27,707 bases of DNA from Clostridiales bacterium (GTDB taxonomy: Bacteria > Bacillota > Clostridia > Oscillospirales > Oscillospiraceae): assembly GCA_004558115.1 (NCBI GenBank), contig SFDT01000024.1:1-27707 (forward strand), given 5' to 3'. Shown piece after piece: positions 1 to 7,803 of this stretch (positions are counted from its first letter, which is position 1; each line of letters starts with the position of its first letter). The translations under genes and the position numbers were made by a program. The notes below the pieces were generated by a model, which saw only the letters and a program-made list of their open reading frames with translations, made no database searches and was not told the DNA's origin.

Positions 1-68
1 CCGACAAATTCAATTTATTGCTCTGCGTAGTTGAACCTAATGACATCATAAACTTAATGAACACGCAA

Positions 69-101
69 AAGGCCCACAGCAAAAAAATTGCTGTGGGCCT
101 T
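69..101. terminator. Strong stem-loop, probable bidirectional terminator
   Basis: A perfect 14-bp stem (69-82 pairing with 88-101) surrounds a 5-base A loop. The T-run after it on the plus strand is interrupted (TCACTGTTTT). It probably ends a gene lying left of the window or insulates the next promoter. No coding region is recognisable in bases 1-68. Confidence 0.6.
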
Positions 102-170
102 CACTGTTTTACGGACATTCCCCTGTTCCGGAGGGTGGCTCTTTTGTGCGCCTGCCGCGCCTTCATCCCC

Positions 171-209
171 CTATTTCCTATTGACATAATAGGAAATAGC
201 TTTTATAAT
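171..209 (+). promoter_or_regulatory. Consensus promoter with an 11-bp dyad over the -35 box
   Basis: TTGACA (181-186) and TATAAT (204-209) are separated by 17 bases, a perfect sigma-A-type promoter. An 11-bp inverted repeat, CTATTTCCTAT at 171-181 and ATAGGAAATAG at 189-199, brackets the -35 hexamer. It should block polymerase when bound, so it is probably an operator. In clostridia mnmA often sits with iscS/iscU genes under Rrf2-type regulators, which makes such a regulator a candidate; this is inference. Confidence 0.8.
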
Positions 210-231
210 ACACCCAATTCAGACAACGCCG

Positions 232-264
232 GGCAGGCGGCCGCTTTCGCTGGGGCGGCCTGCC
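232..264 (+). other. Leader stem-loop before the HD gene
   Basis: In the transcript from the 204-209 promoter, GGCAGG (232-237) plus CCGC (241-244) can pair with GCGGCCTGCC (255-264), leaving a 3-base bulge. It lies 30 bases upstream of the start codon and may affect mRNA stability or translation. No T-run follows, so it is not a terminator. Confidence 0.35.
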
Positions 265-295
265 TGGTGACACCAAAGACATGGAGGGATGTGTC

Positions 296-853
296 ATGAT
301 ACCAACACCCGCGCAGGCATGGGACCTGCTGTGCGAATACAACCAGGGAGAGTTCCACCGAAAGCACGGCCGCATCGTGGGCGACGTACTGCGGTGGTAT
401 GCCCAGCAGCTGGGCTACGGCGAGGAGGCGGACTTTTGGGAGGCCGTGGGCATCCTGCACGACCTGGATTTTGAGCAGTGGCCGGACCAGCACTGCACCA
501 AGGAGCAGGAGCTGCTGCGGCAGCGGGACGTGGATGAGCAGCTCATCCACGCCGTGGCCAGCCACGGCTATCAGCTGACGGTGGACATCGCCCCGGAGCA
601 CGAGATGGAAAAGGTCCTGTACGCCGTGGACGAACTGACGGGCCTCATCGGCGCCGTGGCCCTCATGCGGCCCTCCGGCAGCGTCAGTGACATGGAGGTC
701 AAGTCCGTGAAAAAGAAGTACAAGGACAAAAAGTTCGCCGCCGGCTGCTCCCGGGAGGTCATTGAGCGGGGCGCCGCCATGCTGGGCTGGGATTTGAACG
801 ACCTTATCGGCCGGACCATCCTGGCCATGCGGGCCAGTGACGCTGTGGCATGA
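296..853 (+). CDS. HD-domain putative metal-dependent phosphohydrolase
   Basis: The 185-residue product has the HD-domain pattern: a His in the RKHGRIV segment, then LHDLDFEQW with the paired His-Asp ligands, and further His residues (HAVASHGYQ) suited to divalent metal binding. The family hydrolyses phosphomonoesters or nucleotides, but many single-domain members have no known substrate. I chose ATG 296 because GGAGGG (283-288) lies seven bases upstream; the in-frame ATG at 281 has no ribosome site. The gene ends in a 4-bp ATGA overlap with mnmA, so the two are translationally coupled. This suggests, without proving, a role in RNA or nucleotide maintenance. The tail has a Lys-rich stretch (KKKYKDKK). 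Confidence 0.8.
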   Translation: MIPTPAQAWDLLCEYNQGEFHRKHGRIVGDVLRWYAQQLGYGEEADFWEAVGILHDLDFEQWPDQHCTKEQELLRQRDVDEQLIHAVASHGYQLTVDIAPEHEMEKVLYAVDELTGLIGAVALMRPSGSVSDMEVKSVKKKYKDKKFAAGCSREVIERGAAMLGWDLNDLIGRTILAMRASDAVA

Positions 854-1929
854 GCAAGCGCGTACTGGTGGCCATGAGCGGCGGTGTGGATTCCAGCGTG
901 GCCGCGTGGCTGCTGCGCCAGCAGGGCTACGACTGCACCGGCGTCACCATGAAGCTCTACGACAATGATACCGCCGGCCGGAAGGGTCACACCTGCTGCT
1001 CCCTGGAGGATGTGGAGGACGCCCGGGCCGTGGCCCGGCGGCTGGGCATCCCCTATCATGTGTTCAATTTTTCAGAGGAATTCCAGGAAAGCGTCCTGGA
1101 AAAGTTTGCCCGCAGCTACCTTGCCGGCACCACGCCCAATCCCTGCATCGACTGCAACCGCTATGTGAAATTCGGCGCCCTGCTGCACAGGGCTCAGGTG
1201 CTGGGCTTCGACTATATCGCCACCGGTCACTACGTCCGCCGTGTCCGGGACGGTTCTTCCGGCCGGTGGATACTGCGCAAAGCGGCAGATGGGGACCGGG
1301 ACCAGAGTTATGTGCTGGCCTCCATGACCCAGGACCAGCTGTCCCGGACCCTGTTTCCCCTGGGAGAACTTACCAAGCCGGAGGTCCGGCGCATCGCGGA
1401 GGCCCAGGTCTTCTGCAACGCCCGCAAGCACGACAGCCAGGACATCTGCTTCGTGCCTGACGGCGACTTCGGTGCCTTTTTGGAGCGCTACACCCAAAAG
1501 CCCCTGCCGCAGGGAGATATTTTGGACCGCTCCGGCAACATTCTGGGCCGCCACCGGGGCGCCGCCCGGTACACGTTGGGCCAGCGGAAGGGCCTGGGCG
1601 TCGCGGCGGGAAGCCCGCTGTACGTCTGCGGCAAATCCATGGCGGACAACACCGTCACCCTGGGGCCGGAAGATACTCTGTACACCACGGCCCTGTTGGC
1701 GGGAGACTGGGTGTGGGGCGCCCTCCCCGGCCTGGAGGAGCCTTTGCGGGTGCAGGCAAAAGTCCGCTACCGCCAGAGCGACCAGTGGGCCACTGCTTCT
1801 CCGGCGGAGAATGGGCAGGTGCTTCTGACCTTTGACCAGCCCCAGCGGGCAGTGACCCCCGGCCAGGCGGTCGTGCTGTATCAGGGGGATACCGTGCTGG
1901 GGGGCGGCACCATTCTGCGTGCCCTCTGA
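850..1929 (+). CDS. mnmA: tRNA-specific 2-thiouridylase MnmA
   Basis: MnmA uses ATP to adenylate U34 of Lys, Glu and Gln tRNAs and installs sulfur delivered by a cysteine desulfurase relay. The 359-residue length is normal. The PP-loop ATP motif SGGVDSS is at residues 10-16. The catalytic Cys pair is present: C99 in TTPNPCIDCN and C200 in SQDICFVPDG. The GQRKGLG segment of the C-terminal barrel region is also present. The ATG overlaps the stop of the HD gene by four bases, so expression depends on the upstream promoter. No iscS or iscU is visible in the window. Confidence 0.97.
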   Translation: MSKRVLVAMSGGVDSSVAAWLLRQQGYDCTGVTMKLYDNDTAGRKGHTCCSLEDVEDARAVARRLGIPYHVFNFSEEFQESVLEKFARSYLAGTTPNPCIDCNRYVKFGALLHRAQVLGFDYIATGHYVRRVRDGSSGRWILRKAADGDRDQSYVLASMTQDQLSRTLFPLGELTKPEVRRIAEAQVFCNARKHDSQDICFVPDGDFGAFLERYTQKPLPQGDILDRSGNILGRHRGAARYTLGQRKGLGVAAGSPLYVCGKSMADNTVTLGPEDTLYTTALLAGDWVWGALPGLEEPLRVQAKVRYRQSDQWATASPAENGQVLLTFDQPQRAVTPGQAVVLYQGDTVLGGGTILRAL

Positions 1930-1940
1930 GCCCCCGATTC

Positions 1941-1968
1941 TTGACATCCATTTCGGTGCGCGTATAAT
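1941..1968 (+). promoter_or_regulatory. Promoter for the NifX-like/EamA pair
   Basis: TTGACA (1941-1946), a 16-base spacer and TATAAT (1963-1968) lie directly after mnmA. Transcription would start near 1975 and give a leader of about 55 bases before the start at 2031. Confidence 0.8.
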
Positions 1969-2030
1969 GAAGTCATTAGTTTTGACAAAAGCGGACCGTT
2001 TGCGCCGCTGAAAGGATGGAATGGAATGAA

Positions 2031-2423
2031 ATGAAGATCGCGGTCACTTACGAAAATGGCAGCGTATTTGGCCACTTCGGCCATACAGAGCAGTTCAAGA
2101 TCTACCAGGTGGAGGACGGCGCCGTTGTGAAGGCCCAGGTGGTGCCCACCAACGGCAGCGGCCACGGCGCCCTGGCGGGTTTTCTGGCGGACCACGGCGT
2201 GGATTGCCTCATCTGCGGCGGCATCGGTCCCGGCGCCCAGGCGGCTCTGGCCCAGGCGGGCATCCGGCTGTACGCCGGCTGCACCGGCAGCGCCGATGAC
2301 CGGGTGAGCGAGCTGCTGGCCGGCTCCCTGGCCCACGCCGACGGCGCCACCTGCGACCATCATCACGATGAAGGGCATGACTGCGGCGGGCAGCACACCT
2401 GCGGCTCCCACAGCTGTCATTGA
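2031..2423 (+). CDS. NifX/NifB-type Fe-Mo cofactor-domain protein with Cys/His tail
   Basis: The 130-residue protein opens MKIAVTYENGSVFGHFGHTE, the hallmark start of the dinitrogenase iron-molybdenum cofactor biosynthesis fold (NifX, NafY, C-terminal NifB). It continues with the GGIGPGAQAAL segment of that domain. Members bind Fe-S or Mo-Fe clusters, and many occur in non-diazotrophs with unknown roles. Residues 108-130 are a metal-binding-like tail with four Cys and seven His (CDHHHDEGHDC...CGSHSCH). I chose ATG 2031 because the family starts at MKIAV; ATG 2016 would add MEWNE. No nitrogenase genes are nearby, so metal-cluster handling is the safest reading. Confidence 0.85.
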   Translation: MKIAVTYENGSVFGHFGHTEQFKIYQVEDGAVVKAQVVPTNGSGHGALAGFLADHGVDCLICGGIGPGAQAALAQAGIRLYAGCTGSADDRVSELLAGSLAHADGATCDHHHDEGHDCGGQHTCGSHSCH

Positions 2424-2446
2424 TGGGTGCGGAATTGAAAGGAACC

Positions 2447-3316
2447 ATGAATCATTCCCTCCGTGCCCGGCTGATGCTCTCCGCCTCCATGGCCATTTTC
2501 GGCACACTGTCGGTCTTTGTCCGCAACATTCCCCTGGCCTCCGGAGAGCTGGCTTTATACCGGGCGGTGCTGGCGGCCCTGCTTATCGGCGGCTATCTGC
2601 TGCTCACCCGGCAGAGGCTGGACCTGGCCGGTATCCGGCGGGAGCTTTTGTTGCTGCCGTTCTCCGGCGTGGCCATGGGCTTCAACTGGATCTTGCTGTT
2701 TCAGGCCTACCGCTATACCACGGTGTCCGTGGCCACCCTCAGCTATTATTTCGCCCCGGTCATCGTCACGGTTCTCTCGCCGGTGCTGTTCCATGAAAAG
2801 CTCAGCCGCCGCCAGATCGTATGCTTCGTCATGTCCACGGTGGGGCTGGTGCTGGTCATCGGCGTCACGGACCTGGCGCGGGGAGGCAGTCACTTCACCG
2901 GCATTTTGTTCGGTCTGGGGGCGGCGGTGCTCTATGCCGCTGTCATTCTCCTGAACAAATCCATTCGGAACATTTCCGGTATCCACCGGACCTTTTTGCA
3001 GTTTCTGGCGGCCATTTTGGTGCTCATCCCCTACGTGGCCTGCACCGGCGGCTTTCATCTGGCCGGTATGCCGGCTCTGGGCTGGAGCTGCCTTTTGGTG
3101 GTTGGCCTTTTCCACACCGGCGTCACCTACTGTATGTACTTTTCCGCCCTGAAGGAGCTCAGCGGACAGGAGGCATCGATCCTCAGCTACATCGACCCTC
3201 TGGTGGCCGTTGTCATCTCTGTTCTGGTGCTCCATGAGCCCATCACCGCATCCCAGTTGGCCGGCGGCATCCTGATTTTGGGTTTCACCCTTTGGAACGA
3301 GTGCGCCTCCGCCTGA
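2447..3316 (+). CDS. EamA/DMT-family permease
   Basis: A 289-residue, very hydrophobic protein with about ten predicted membrane helices arranged as two EamA repeats, each ending in the usual pattern (SPVLFHEKLS in repeat one, LVLHEPITASQLAGG in repeat two). Members of the drug/metabolite transporter superfamily export amino acids, nucleosides or other small metabolites; the substrate cannot be deduced. I chose ATG 2447 because AAAGGA lies just before it; the ATG at 2423 lacks a ribosome site. It follows the NifX-like gene by 23 bases and probably shares its transcript, which ends at the terminator at 3324. Confidence 0.85.
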   Translation: MNHSLRARLMLSASMAIFGTLSVFVRNIPLASGELALYRAVLAALLIGGYLLLTRQRLDLAGIRRELLLLPFSGVAMGFNWILLFQAYRYTTVSVATLSYYFAPVIVTVLSPVLFHEKLSRRQIVCFVMSTVGLVLVIGVTDLARGGSHFTGILFGLGAAVLYAAVILLNKSIRNISGIHRTFLQFLAAILVLIPYVACTGGFHLAGMPALGWSCLLVVGLFHTGVTYCMYFSALKELSGQEASILSYIDPLVAVVISVLVLHEPITASQLAGGILILGFTLWNECASA

Positions 3317-3323
3317 CGGTTTG

Positions 3324-3363
3324 CAGCCTGCCGAAAATTCTTTTTTCGGCAGGCTGTTTTTTT
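3324..3363 (+). terminator. Rho-independent terminator after the EamA gene
   Basis: A perfect 14-bp stem (3324-3337 with 3343-3356, arm CAGCCTGCCGAAAA) with a 5-base loop is followed by seven T residues (3357-3363). It separates the EamA transcript from the pyrimidine operon. Confidence 0.95.
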
Positions 3364-3386
3364 GTTTGGTCCGGGGGAAAATACCG

Positions 3387-3418
3387 TTGACATTCGCCCC
3401 CCTTTCCGATAATATAAT
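3387..3418 (+). promoter_or_regulatory. Promoter of the pyrimidine operon
   Basis: TTGACA at 3387-3392 is followed by a TAATAT (3410-3415, spacing 17) overlapping a TATAAT (3413-3418, spacing 20). The leader to the pyrC start is only about 25-30 bases, too short for a PyrR-type attenuator. CATTCG (3391-3396) and CGAATG (3423-3428) form a small dyad across the promoter, a weak operator candidate. Confidence 0.75.
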
Positions 3419-3448
3419 ATGTCGAATGAATACGGAAGGAGAAAAATC

Positions 3449-4732
3449 ATGAGTCTGCTGCTGACCGGCGGGGCCGTTTTCGCCGATGGGGCGTTTCGGA
3501 ATATGGATATTGCCATTGACCAGGGCCGTATTGTTTCCGTTTCCCTTCCCCGGGAAGACGTTTCCGTCATTGAATTGCATGATCGTTTGATCGTTCCAGG
3601 TTTCGTTGATGTCCATGTTCATCTTCGGGAGCCTGGTTTTTCTTATAAGGAGACGGTTTTCTCCGGAACGGCGGCTGCCGCCGCCGGTGGGTACACCGCG
3701 GTGTGCGCCATGCCCAACCTGAAGCCAGTGCCGGACAGTTTGGACCACCTCCAGGCGCAGCTGGACCTCATCCGCAAAAACGCCAACGTCCACGTGTATC
3801 CCTACGGCGCCATCACCTGCGGTGAGCAGGGGCAGGCCCTTTCCGACATGGCTGCCATGGCGCCGTATGTGGCCGGCTTCTCCGATGACGGCAAGGGCGT
3901 CCAGTCTGACAGCATGATGCGCGCCGCCATGGAGCTTGCCAAATCCCTGGACAAGCCCATCGTGGCCCACTGTGAGGACGAGCGCCTGCTGCCCAAGGGC
4001 TGGGCTGTTCACGACGGTGCCTTTGCCAAGGCCCACGGCCTGGTGGGCAATCCCTCCGAAAGCGAGTGGCGCCAGGTGGAGCGGGATATTACCCTGGTGC
4101 GGGAGACCGGCTGCCGCTACCATGTGTGCCACATCTCCACGAAAGAATCCGTGGCCCTCATCCGCGCCGCCAAGGCGGAGGGCCTGCCGGTCACCTGCGA
4201 GACCGGGCCCCACTACCTGGTCCTCACCGACGAGGACCTGCTGGACGAGGGCCGCTTCCGCATGAATCCCCCCATCCGCTCCGCCGCCGACCGGGACGCT
4301 CTGGTGGAGGGCCTGCTGGACGGCACCATCGACTGCATCGCCACGGACCACGCTCCCCACTCCGCCCAGGAAAAGGCCGGCGGCCTCAGCAGCAGTCTCA
4401 ACGGCATCGTGGGTCTGGAGTGCGCCTTCCCCATTCTCTACACCCAGCTGGTGGAGCCCGGCATCGTGCCCCTTTCCACCGTTCTCAACGCCCTGTGCGT
4501 CAACCCCCGGAACATCTTCGGCCTGCCCGGCGGCACCATCACCGACGGTGCTCCCGCCGACCTGACGGTCATCGACCTCAACCGGCCCCATGTCATCGAC
4601 AGTGGCAGCTTCCGCTCCCTGGGCCGGGCTACGCCTTTTGACGGCTGGGGCGTTTCCTGCGCCGTGGCCATGACCATCTGCGGCGGCAAGATCGTCTATC
4701 ACGACCTGAATACCCAGGAGGACGCCTTATGA
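3449..4732 (+). CDS. pyrC: Dihydroorotase, class I
   Basis: PyrC cyclises carbamoyl-aspartate to dihydroorotate, the third step of UMP synthesis. The 427-residue length matches Bacillus-type PyrC. Amidohydrolase metal ligands are visible: DVHVHLREPG with H56 and H58, HCED with H174, CHIS with H228, and ATDHAPHS with D300. ATG 3449 follows a GGAAGGAG ribosome site. It is first in the operon, unlike Bacillus where pyrB precedes pyrC, and its stop overlaps pyrK by four bases. Confidence 0.97.
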   Translation: MSLLLTGGAVFADGAFRNMDIAIDQGRIVSVSLPREDVSVIELHDRLIVPGFVDVHVHLREPGFSYKETVFSGTAAAAAGGYTAVCAMPNLKPVPDSLDHLQAQLDLIRKNANVHVYPYGAITCGEQGQALSDMAAMAPYVAGFSDDGKGVQSDSMMRAAMELAKSLDKPIVAHCEDERLLPKGWAVHDGAFAKAHGLVGNPSESEWRQVERDITLVRETGCRYHVCHISTKESVALIRAAKAEGLPVTCETGPHYLVLTDEDLLDEGRFRMNPPIRSAADRDALVEGLLDGTIDCIATDHAPHSAQEKAGGLSSSLNGIVGLECAFPILYTQLVEPGIVPLSTVLNALCVNPRNIFGLPGGTITDGAPADLTVIDLNRPHVIDSGSFRSLGRATPFDGWGVSCAVAMTICGGKIVYHDLNTQEDAL

Positions 4733-5466
4733 AAAAATCTCTCTTTACCATGGAACACGCCCGGCAGCTGACGGAGGATACCTACGAGCTGGTCCTCTCC
4801 GGCGACACCTCCGCCATCACGGCGCCGGGCCAGTTCGTGAACATTGAATTGCCCGGAAAATTCCTGCGCCGCCCCATCTCCATCTGCAACTGGACCGACA
4901 ACGCCCTGATGCTGCTGGTCAAGGTGGTGGGCGAGGGCACCAAAGAACTCGTGCGCTGCGTGCCCGGCACGGAGCTGGACGTTTTGAGTGGCCTTGGCAA
5001 CGGCTTTGATATGAGCCTTGCCGGTGAACACCCCGTCCTGGCCGGCGGCGGCATCGGCATCGCCCCCCTGTACGGCCTGGCCCAGCGGATGCTGGCGGCG
5101 GGGATGCACCCCACCGTGGCCTTGGGCTTCCGCACCGGAAAGGACGCCTTTTATCTGGAGGAATTCGCCTCTCTCGGCTGCCGCCTCCTCATCGCCACAG
5201 AGGATGGGAGCCTGGGCACCCGTGGCTTCGTCACCGACTGCATCCGGGCCGTGCCGGAGTGTGACTACGTCCTCTCCTGCGGCCCCCTGCCCATGCTGAA
5301 GGCCGTCCACGCCCTGCCCCAGCTCAAGGACGGGCAGTTCAGCTTCGAGGCCCGGATGGGCTGCGGCTTCGGCGCCTGCATGGGCTGCACCGTGCCCACG
5401 AAGGACGGGTACAAGCGGGTCTGCAAGGACGGCCCCATCCTGTATAAGGAGGAGATCGTATGGTGA
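4729..5466 (+). CDS. pyrK: Dihydroorotate dehydrogenase B, electron-transfer subunit
   Basis: PyrK carries FAD and a [2Fe-2S] cluster and passes electrons from PyrD to NAD+. In its 245 residues the flavin-binding RRPISI motif is at 47-52, the nucleotide-binding AGGGIGIAPLYG segment follows in the middle, and the C-terminal cluster ligands are C212, C217, C220 and C232 (C-x4-C-x2-C-x11-C). It overlaps pyrC by four bases and pyrD by seven, so the subunits are tightly co-translated. Confidence 0.97.
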   Translation: MKKSLFTMEHARQLTEDTYELVLSGDTSAITAPGQFVNIELPGKFLRRPISICNWTDNALMLLVKVVGEGTKELVRCVPGTELDVLSGLGNGFDMSLAGEHPVLAGGGIGIAPLYGLAQRMLAAGMHPTVALGFRTGKDAFYLEEFASLGCRLLIATEDGSLGTRGFVTDCIRAVPECDYVLSCGPLPMLKAVHALPQLKDGQFSFEARMGCGFGACMGCTVPTKDGYKRVCKDGPILYKEEIVW

Positions 5467-6374
5467 ATCTCAGTGTGTCTCTCGCGGGTGTGGAGCTGAA
5501 AAATCCCATCATCCCCGCCTCCGGCACCTTCGGCTACGGCCGGGAATACGCCGAGCTGTATGACCTGAACATCCTGGGAAGCTTTTCCTGGAAGGGCACC
5601 ACCAAAGAGGCCCGTCTGGGCAATCCCCAGCCCCGCATCGCGGAAATGACCGGCGGCATGCTCAACGCCGTGGGCCTCCAGAACCCCGGCATGGACGCCG
5701 TACTGGAAAAGGAAGTACCCAACATCGCGCGCATCTTCCAGGGGCCCGTCATTGCCAACATCGGCGGCTTTTCCATTGACGAATACGTGGAAAACTGCCG
5801 CAAGCTGGAATCTGTGGAGCAGGTGAAAATTCTGGAGGTCAACATCTCCTGCCCCAATGTCCACGCCGGCGGCAAGAACTTCGGCTGCGACCCCAAGGCC
5901 GCCGCGGAGGTGACAAAAGCCGTGAAGGCCGCCACCAGCAAGCCTGTTTTTATGAAGCTGACCCCCAATGTCACGGACATTGCGGAAATCGCGAAAGCCT
6001 GCGAGGACGCCGGCGCCGACGGCGTGTGCCTCATCAATACGCTGCTGGGCATGCGCATCGACCTGAAAACGAAGCGTCCCGTCATCGCCAACCGCACCGG
6101 CGGCGTCTCCGGCCCCGCCGTGTTCCCTGTGGCGCTGCGGATGGTGTGGGACGTATACGAGGCTGTGCGCATCCCCGTCATCGGCTGCGGCGGCGTTTCC
6201 TCCGCCGAGGATGCGGCGGAGATGATGCTGGCCGGTGCCGCGGCTGTGGAGGTGGGCGCCGCCAATTTGAAGGACCCCTTCGCCTGCAAGACCATGGTGG
6301 AAAAGCTGCCCGGTGTCTGCGAAAAGCTGGGTGTGGAGCGCATCGCCGATTTGACCGGCGCCGCCCACCGCTGA
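5460..6374 (+). CDS. pyrD: Dihydroorotate dehydrogenase B, catalytic subunit
   Basis: The FMN-containing catalytic subunit of the heterotetrameric class 1B enzyme oxidises dihydroorotate to orotate. The 304-residue barrel has the class 1 active-site Cys in VNISCPNVHAGG (C131), the NTLLGM and GGVSGPA segments and the FMN-phosphate loop IGCGGVSSAEDA. The ATG lies inside the end of pyrK after AAGGAGGAG. The pairing with PyrK indicates use of NAD+ rather than fumarate or quinone. Confidence 0.97.
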   Translation: MVNLSVSLAGVELKNPIIPASGTFGYGREYAELYDLNILGSFSWKGTTKEARLGNPQPRIAEMTGGMLNAVGLQNPGMDAVLEKEVPNIARIFQGPVIANIGGFSIDEYVENCRKLESVEQVKILEVNISCPNVHAGGKNFGCDPKAAAEVTKAVKAATSKPVFMKLTPNVTDIAEIAKACEDAGADGVCLINTLLGMRIDLKTKRPVIANRTGGVSGPAVFPVALRMVWDVYEAVRIPVIGCGGVSSAEDAAEMMLAGAAAVEVGAANLKDPFACKTMVEKLPGVCEKLGVERIADLTGAAHR

Positions 6375-6402
6375 AAGATCAACAGAAAGGACTGTATTTG
6401 AT

Positions 6403-7125
6403 ATGAGCGCGAAAGATGTCATCATTGCCCTGGATTTCCCCACCAAGGAGGAGACCCTCCGCTTTCTGGACCAGTTCCCCGCCGGAGAAAAGCCCTTCGT
6501 GAAGATCGGCATGGAGCTTTTCTACGCCGAGGGACCCGATGTGGTCCGTGAGATCAAGGCCCGGGGTCACAAAATTTTCCTGGACCTGAAGCTCCACGAC
6601 ATCCCCAACACCGTGAAGCGGGCCATGGCGGTCCTCTCCCGGCTGGACGTGGACATGGTGAACCTCCACGCCGCCGGCGCCTCTGAAATGATGAAGGGCG
6701 CCCTGGAGGGTCTGACCCGGCCCGACGGCACCTGCAAGCCGGGCTCCGGCCGGCCCCTGCTGATCGCCGTCACCCAGCTGACCTCCACTGACGCCGCCGC
6801 CCTGAAAAACGAGCTGCTCATCGACGTGCCCATGGCGGAGACCGTCATGTCCTACGCCAAAAACGCCGCCGATTCCGGCCTGGACGGCGTGGTGTGCTCT
6901 CCCCTGGAGGCCGCTCTCGTCAAGGAGAAATGCGGTGAGAGCTTCGTCACCGTCACCCCCGGCATCCGCTTTGCCGACAGCGCCGTGGGCGACCAGAAGC
7001 GCATCATGACCCCGGAGAAGGCGGGCAAGTCCGGCTGCGACTACATCGTGGTGGGCCGGCCCATCACCCAGGCTGACGACCCTGTGGCCGCCTACCGCCG
7101 GGCTGTGAAAGATTTTCTCGGTTAA
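6403..7125 (+). CDS. pyrF: Orotidine-5'-phosphate decarboxylase
   Basis: PyrF decarboxylates OMP to UMP, the last step of the pathway. The 240-residue protein has the catalytic Asp-x-Lys-x-x-Asp set in FLDLKLHDIPNTV (D61, K63, D66) and the phosphate-binding ending VVGRPITQADDP. It starts 28 bases after pyrD behind AGAAAGGA. Length and motifs are those of the common bacterial type. Confidence 0.97.
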   Translation: MSAKDVIIALDFPTKEETLRFLDQFPAGEKPFVKIGMELFYAEGPDVVREIKARGHKIFLDLKLHDIPNTVKRAMAVLSRLDVDMVNLHAAGASEMMKGALEGLTRPDGTCKPGSGRPLLIAVTQLTSTDAAALKNELLIDVPMAETVMSYAKNAADSGLDGVVCSPLEAALVKEKCGESFVTVTPGIRFADSAVGDQKRIMTPEKAGKSGCDYIVVGRPITQADDPVAAYRRAVKDFLG

Positions 7126-7152
7126 CAACTTTCTTGAGGAGGATTTACCAAT

Positions 7153-7788
7153 ATGAGCCTGGAAAAAACTATCGCCCATGACCTGCTGAGCATCGGCGCC
7201 GTGTTCCTGCGGCCTGACGAGCCCTTCACCTGGGCCAGCGGCATCAAGAGCCCCATCTACTGCGACAACCGCCTGACCTTGACGGCTCCCGCCGTCCGCA
7301 CCCATGTGGAGGAGGGCCTGGTGGACCTCATCTGCAAGTACTATCCCACTGTGGAGGTCCTCATGGGCACTTCCACCGCCGGCATCGCCCACGCCGCCAT
7401 CGTGGGCCACCTCATGGGCCTGCCCATGGGCTATGTCCGCTCCGGCAACAAGGACCACGGCCGTCAGAACCGCATTGAGGGCAAGCTCCTGCCCGGCCAG
7501 AAGGTCGTCGTGGTGGAGGACCTCATCTCCACCGGCGGCAGCTGCATCGAAGTGGTGGAGGCCCTGCGGGAGGCCGGCGCCCAGGTGCTGGGCATCGTGT
7601 CCATCTTCACCTATGGCCTCCAGAAGGGCCTGGACCGCATGGCCGCCGAGGATGTGGTCAATTACAGCCTCTCCAACTTCGACGCCGTGTGCGAAGTGGC
7701 CGCCGAGGAGGGCAAGATCCGCCCCGAGGACATTGAGCGGCTGAAGAAGTTCCGGGCCAACCCCTCTGACGAAAGCTGGATCGGCTGA
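7153..7788 (+). CDS. pyrE: Orotate phosphoribosyltransferase
   Basis: PyrE joins orotate to PRPP to form OMP. The 211-residue type I phosphoribosyltransferase has the PRPP-binding loop VVVVEDLISTGGS at residues 118-130. Its flexible-loop segment GNKDHGRQNRIEG (98-110) carries the catalytic Lys/His. An AGGAGG site precedes the ATG. It sits between pyrF and pyrB in the same transcript, with gaps of 27 and 15 bases. Confidence 0.97.
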   Translation: MSLEKTIAHDLLSIGAVFLRPDEPFTWASGIKSPIYCDNRLTLTAPAVRTHVEEGLVDLICKYYPTVEVLMGTSTAGIAHAAIVGHLMGLPMGYVRSGNKDHGRQNRIEGKLLPGQKVVVVEDLISTGGSCIEVVEALREAGAQVLGIVSIFTYGLQKGLDRMAAEDVVNYSLSNFDAVCEVAAEEGKIRPEDIERLKKFRANPSDESWIG

Positions 7789-7803
7789 GAAAGGAGTCTC
7801 GTT

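Noticed and set aside
3419..3448. PyrR-type attenuator or longer pyrC N terminus from ATG 3419
   Set aside because: The leader is too short for the antiterminator fold. ATG 3419 overlaps the -10 box, while GGAAGGAG precedes 3449.
2555..4702. Very long open frame on the minus strand across EamA and pyrC
   Set aside because: It is antisense to clear genes, has low-complexity Gly/His/Ala composition and arises from GC-rich codon bias. No domain is recognisable.
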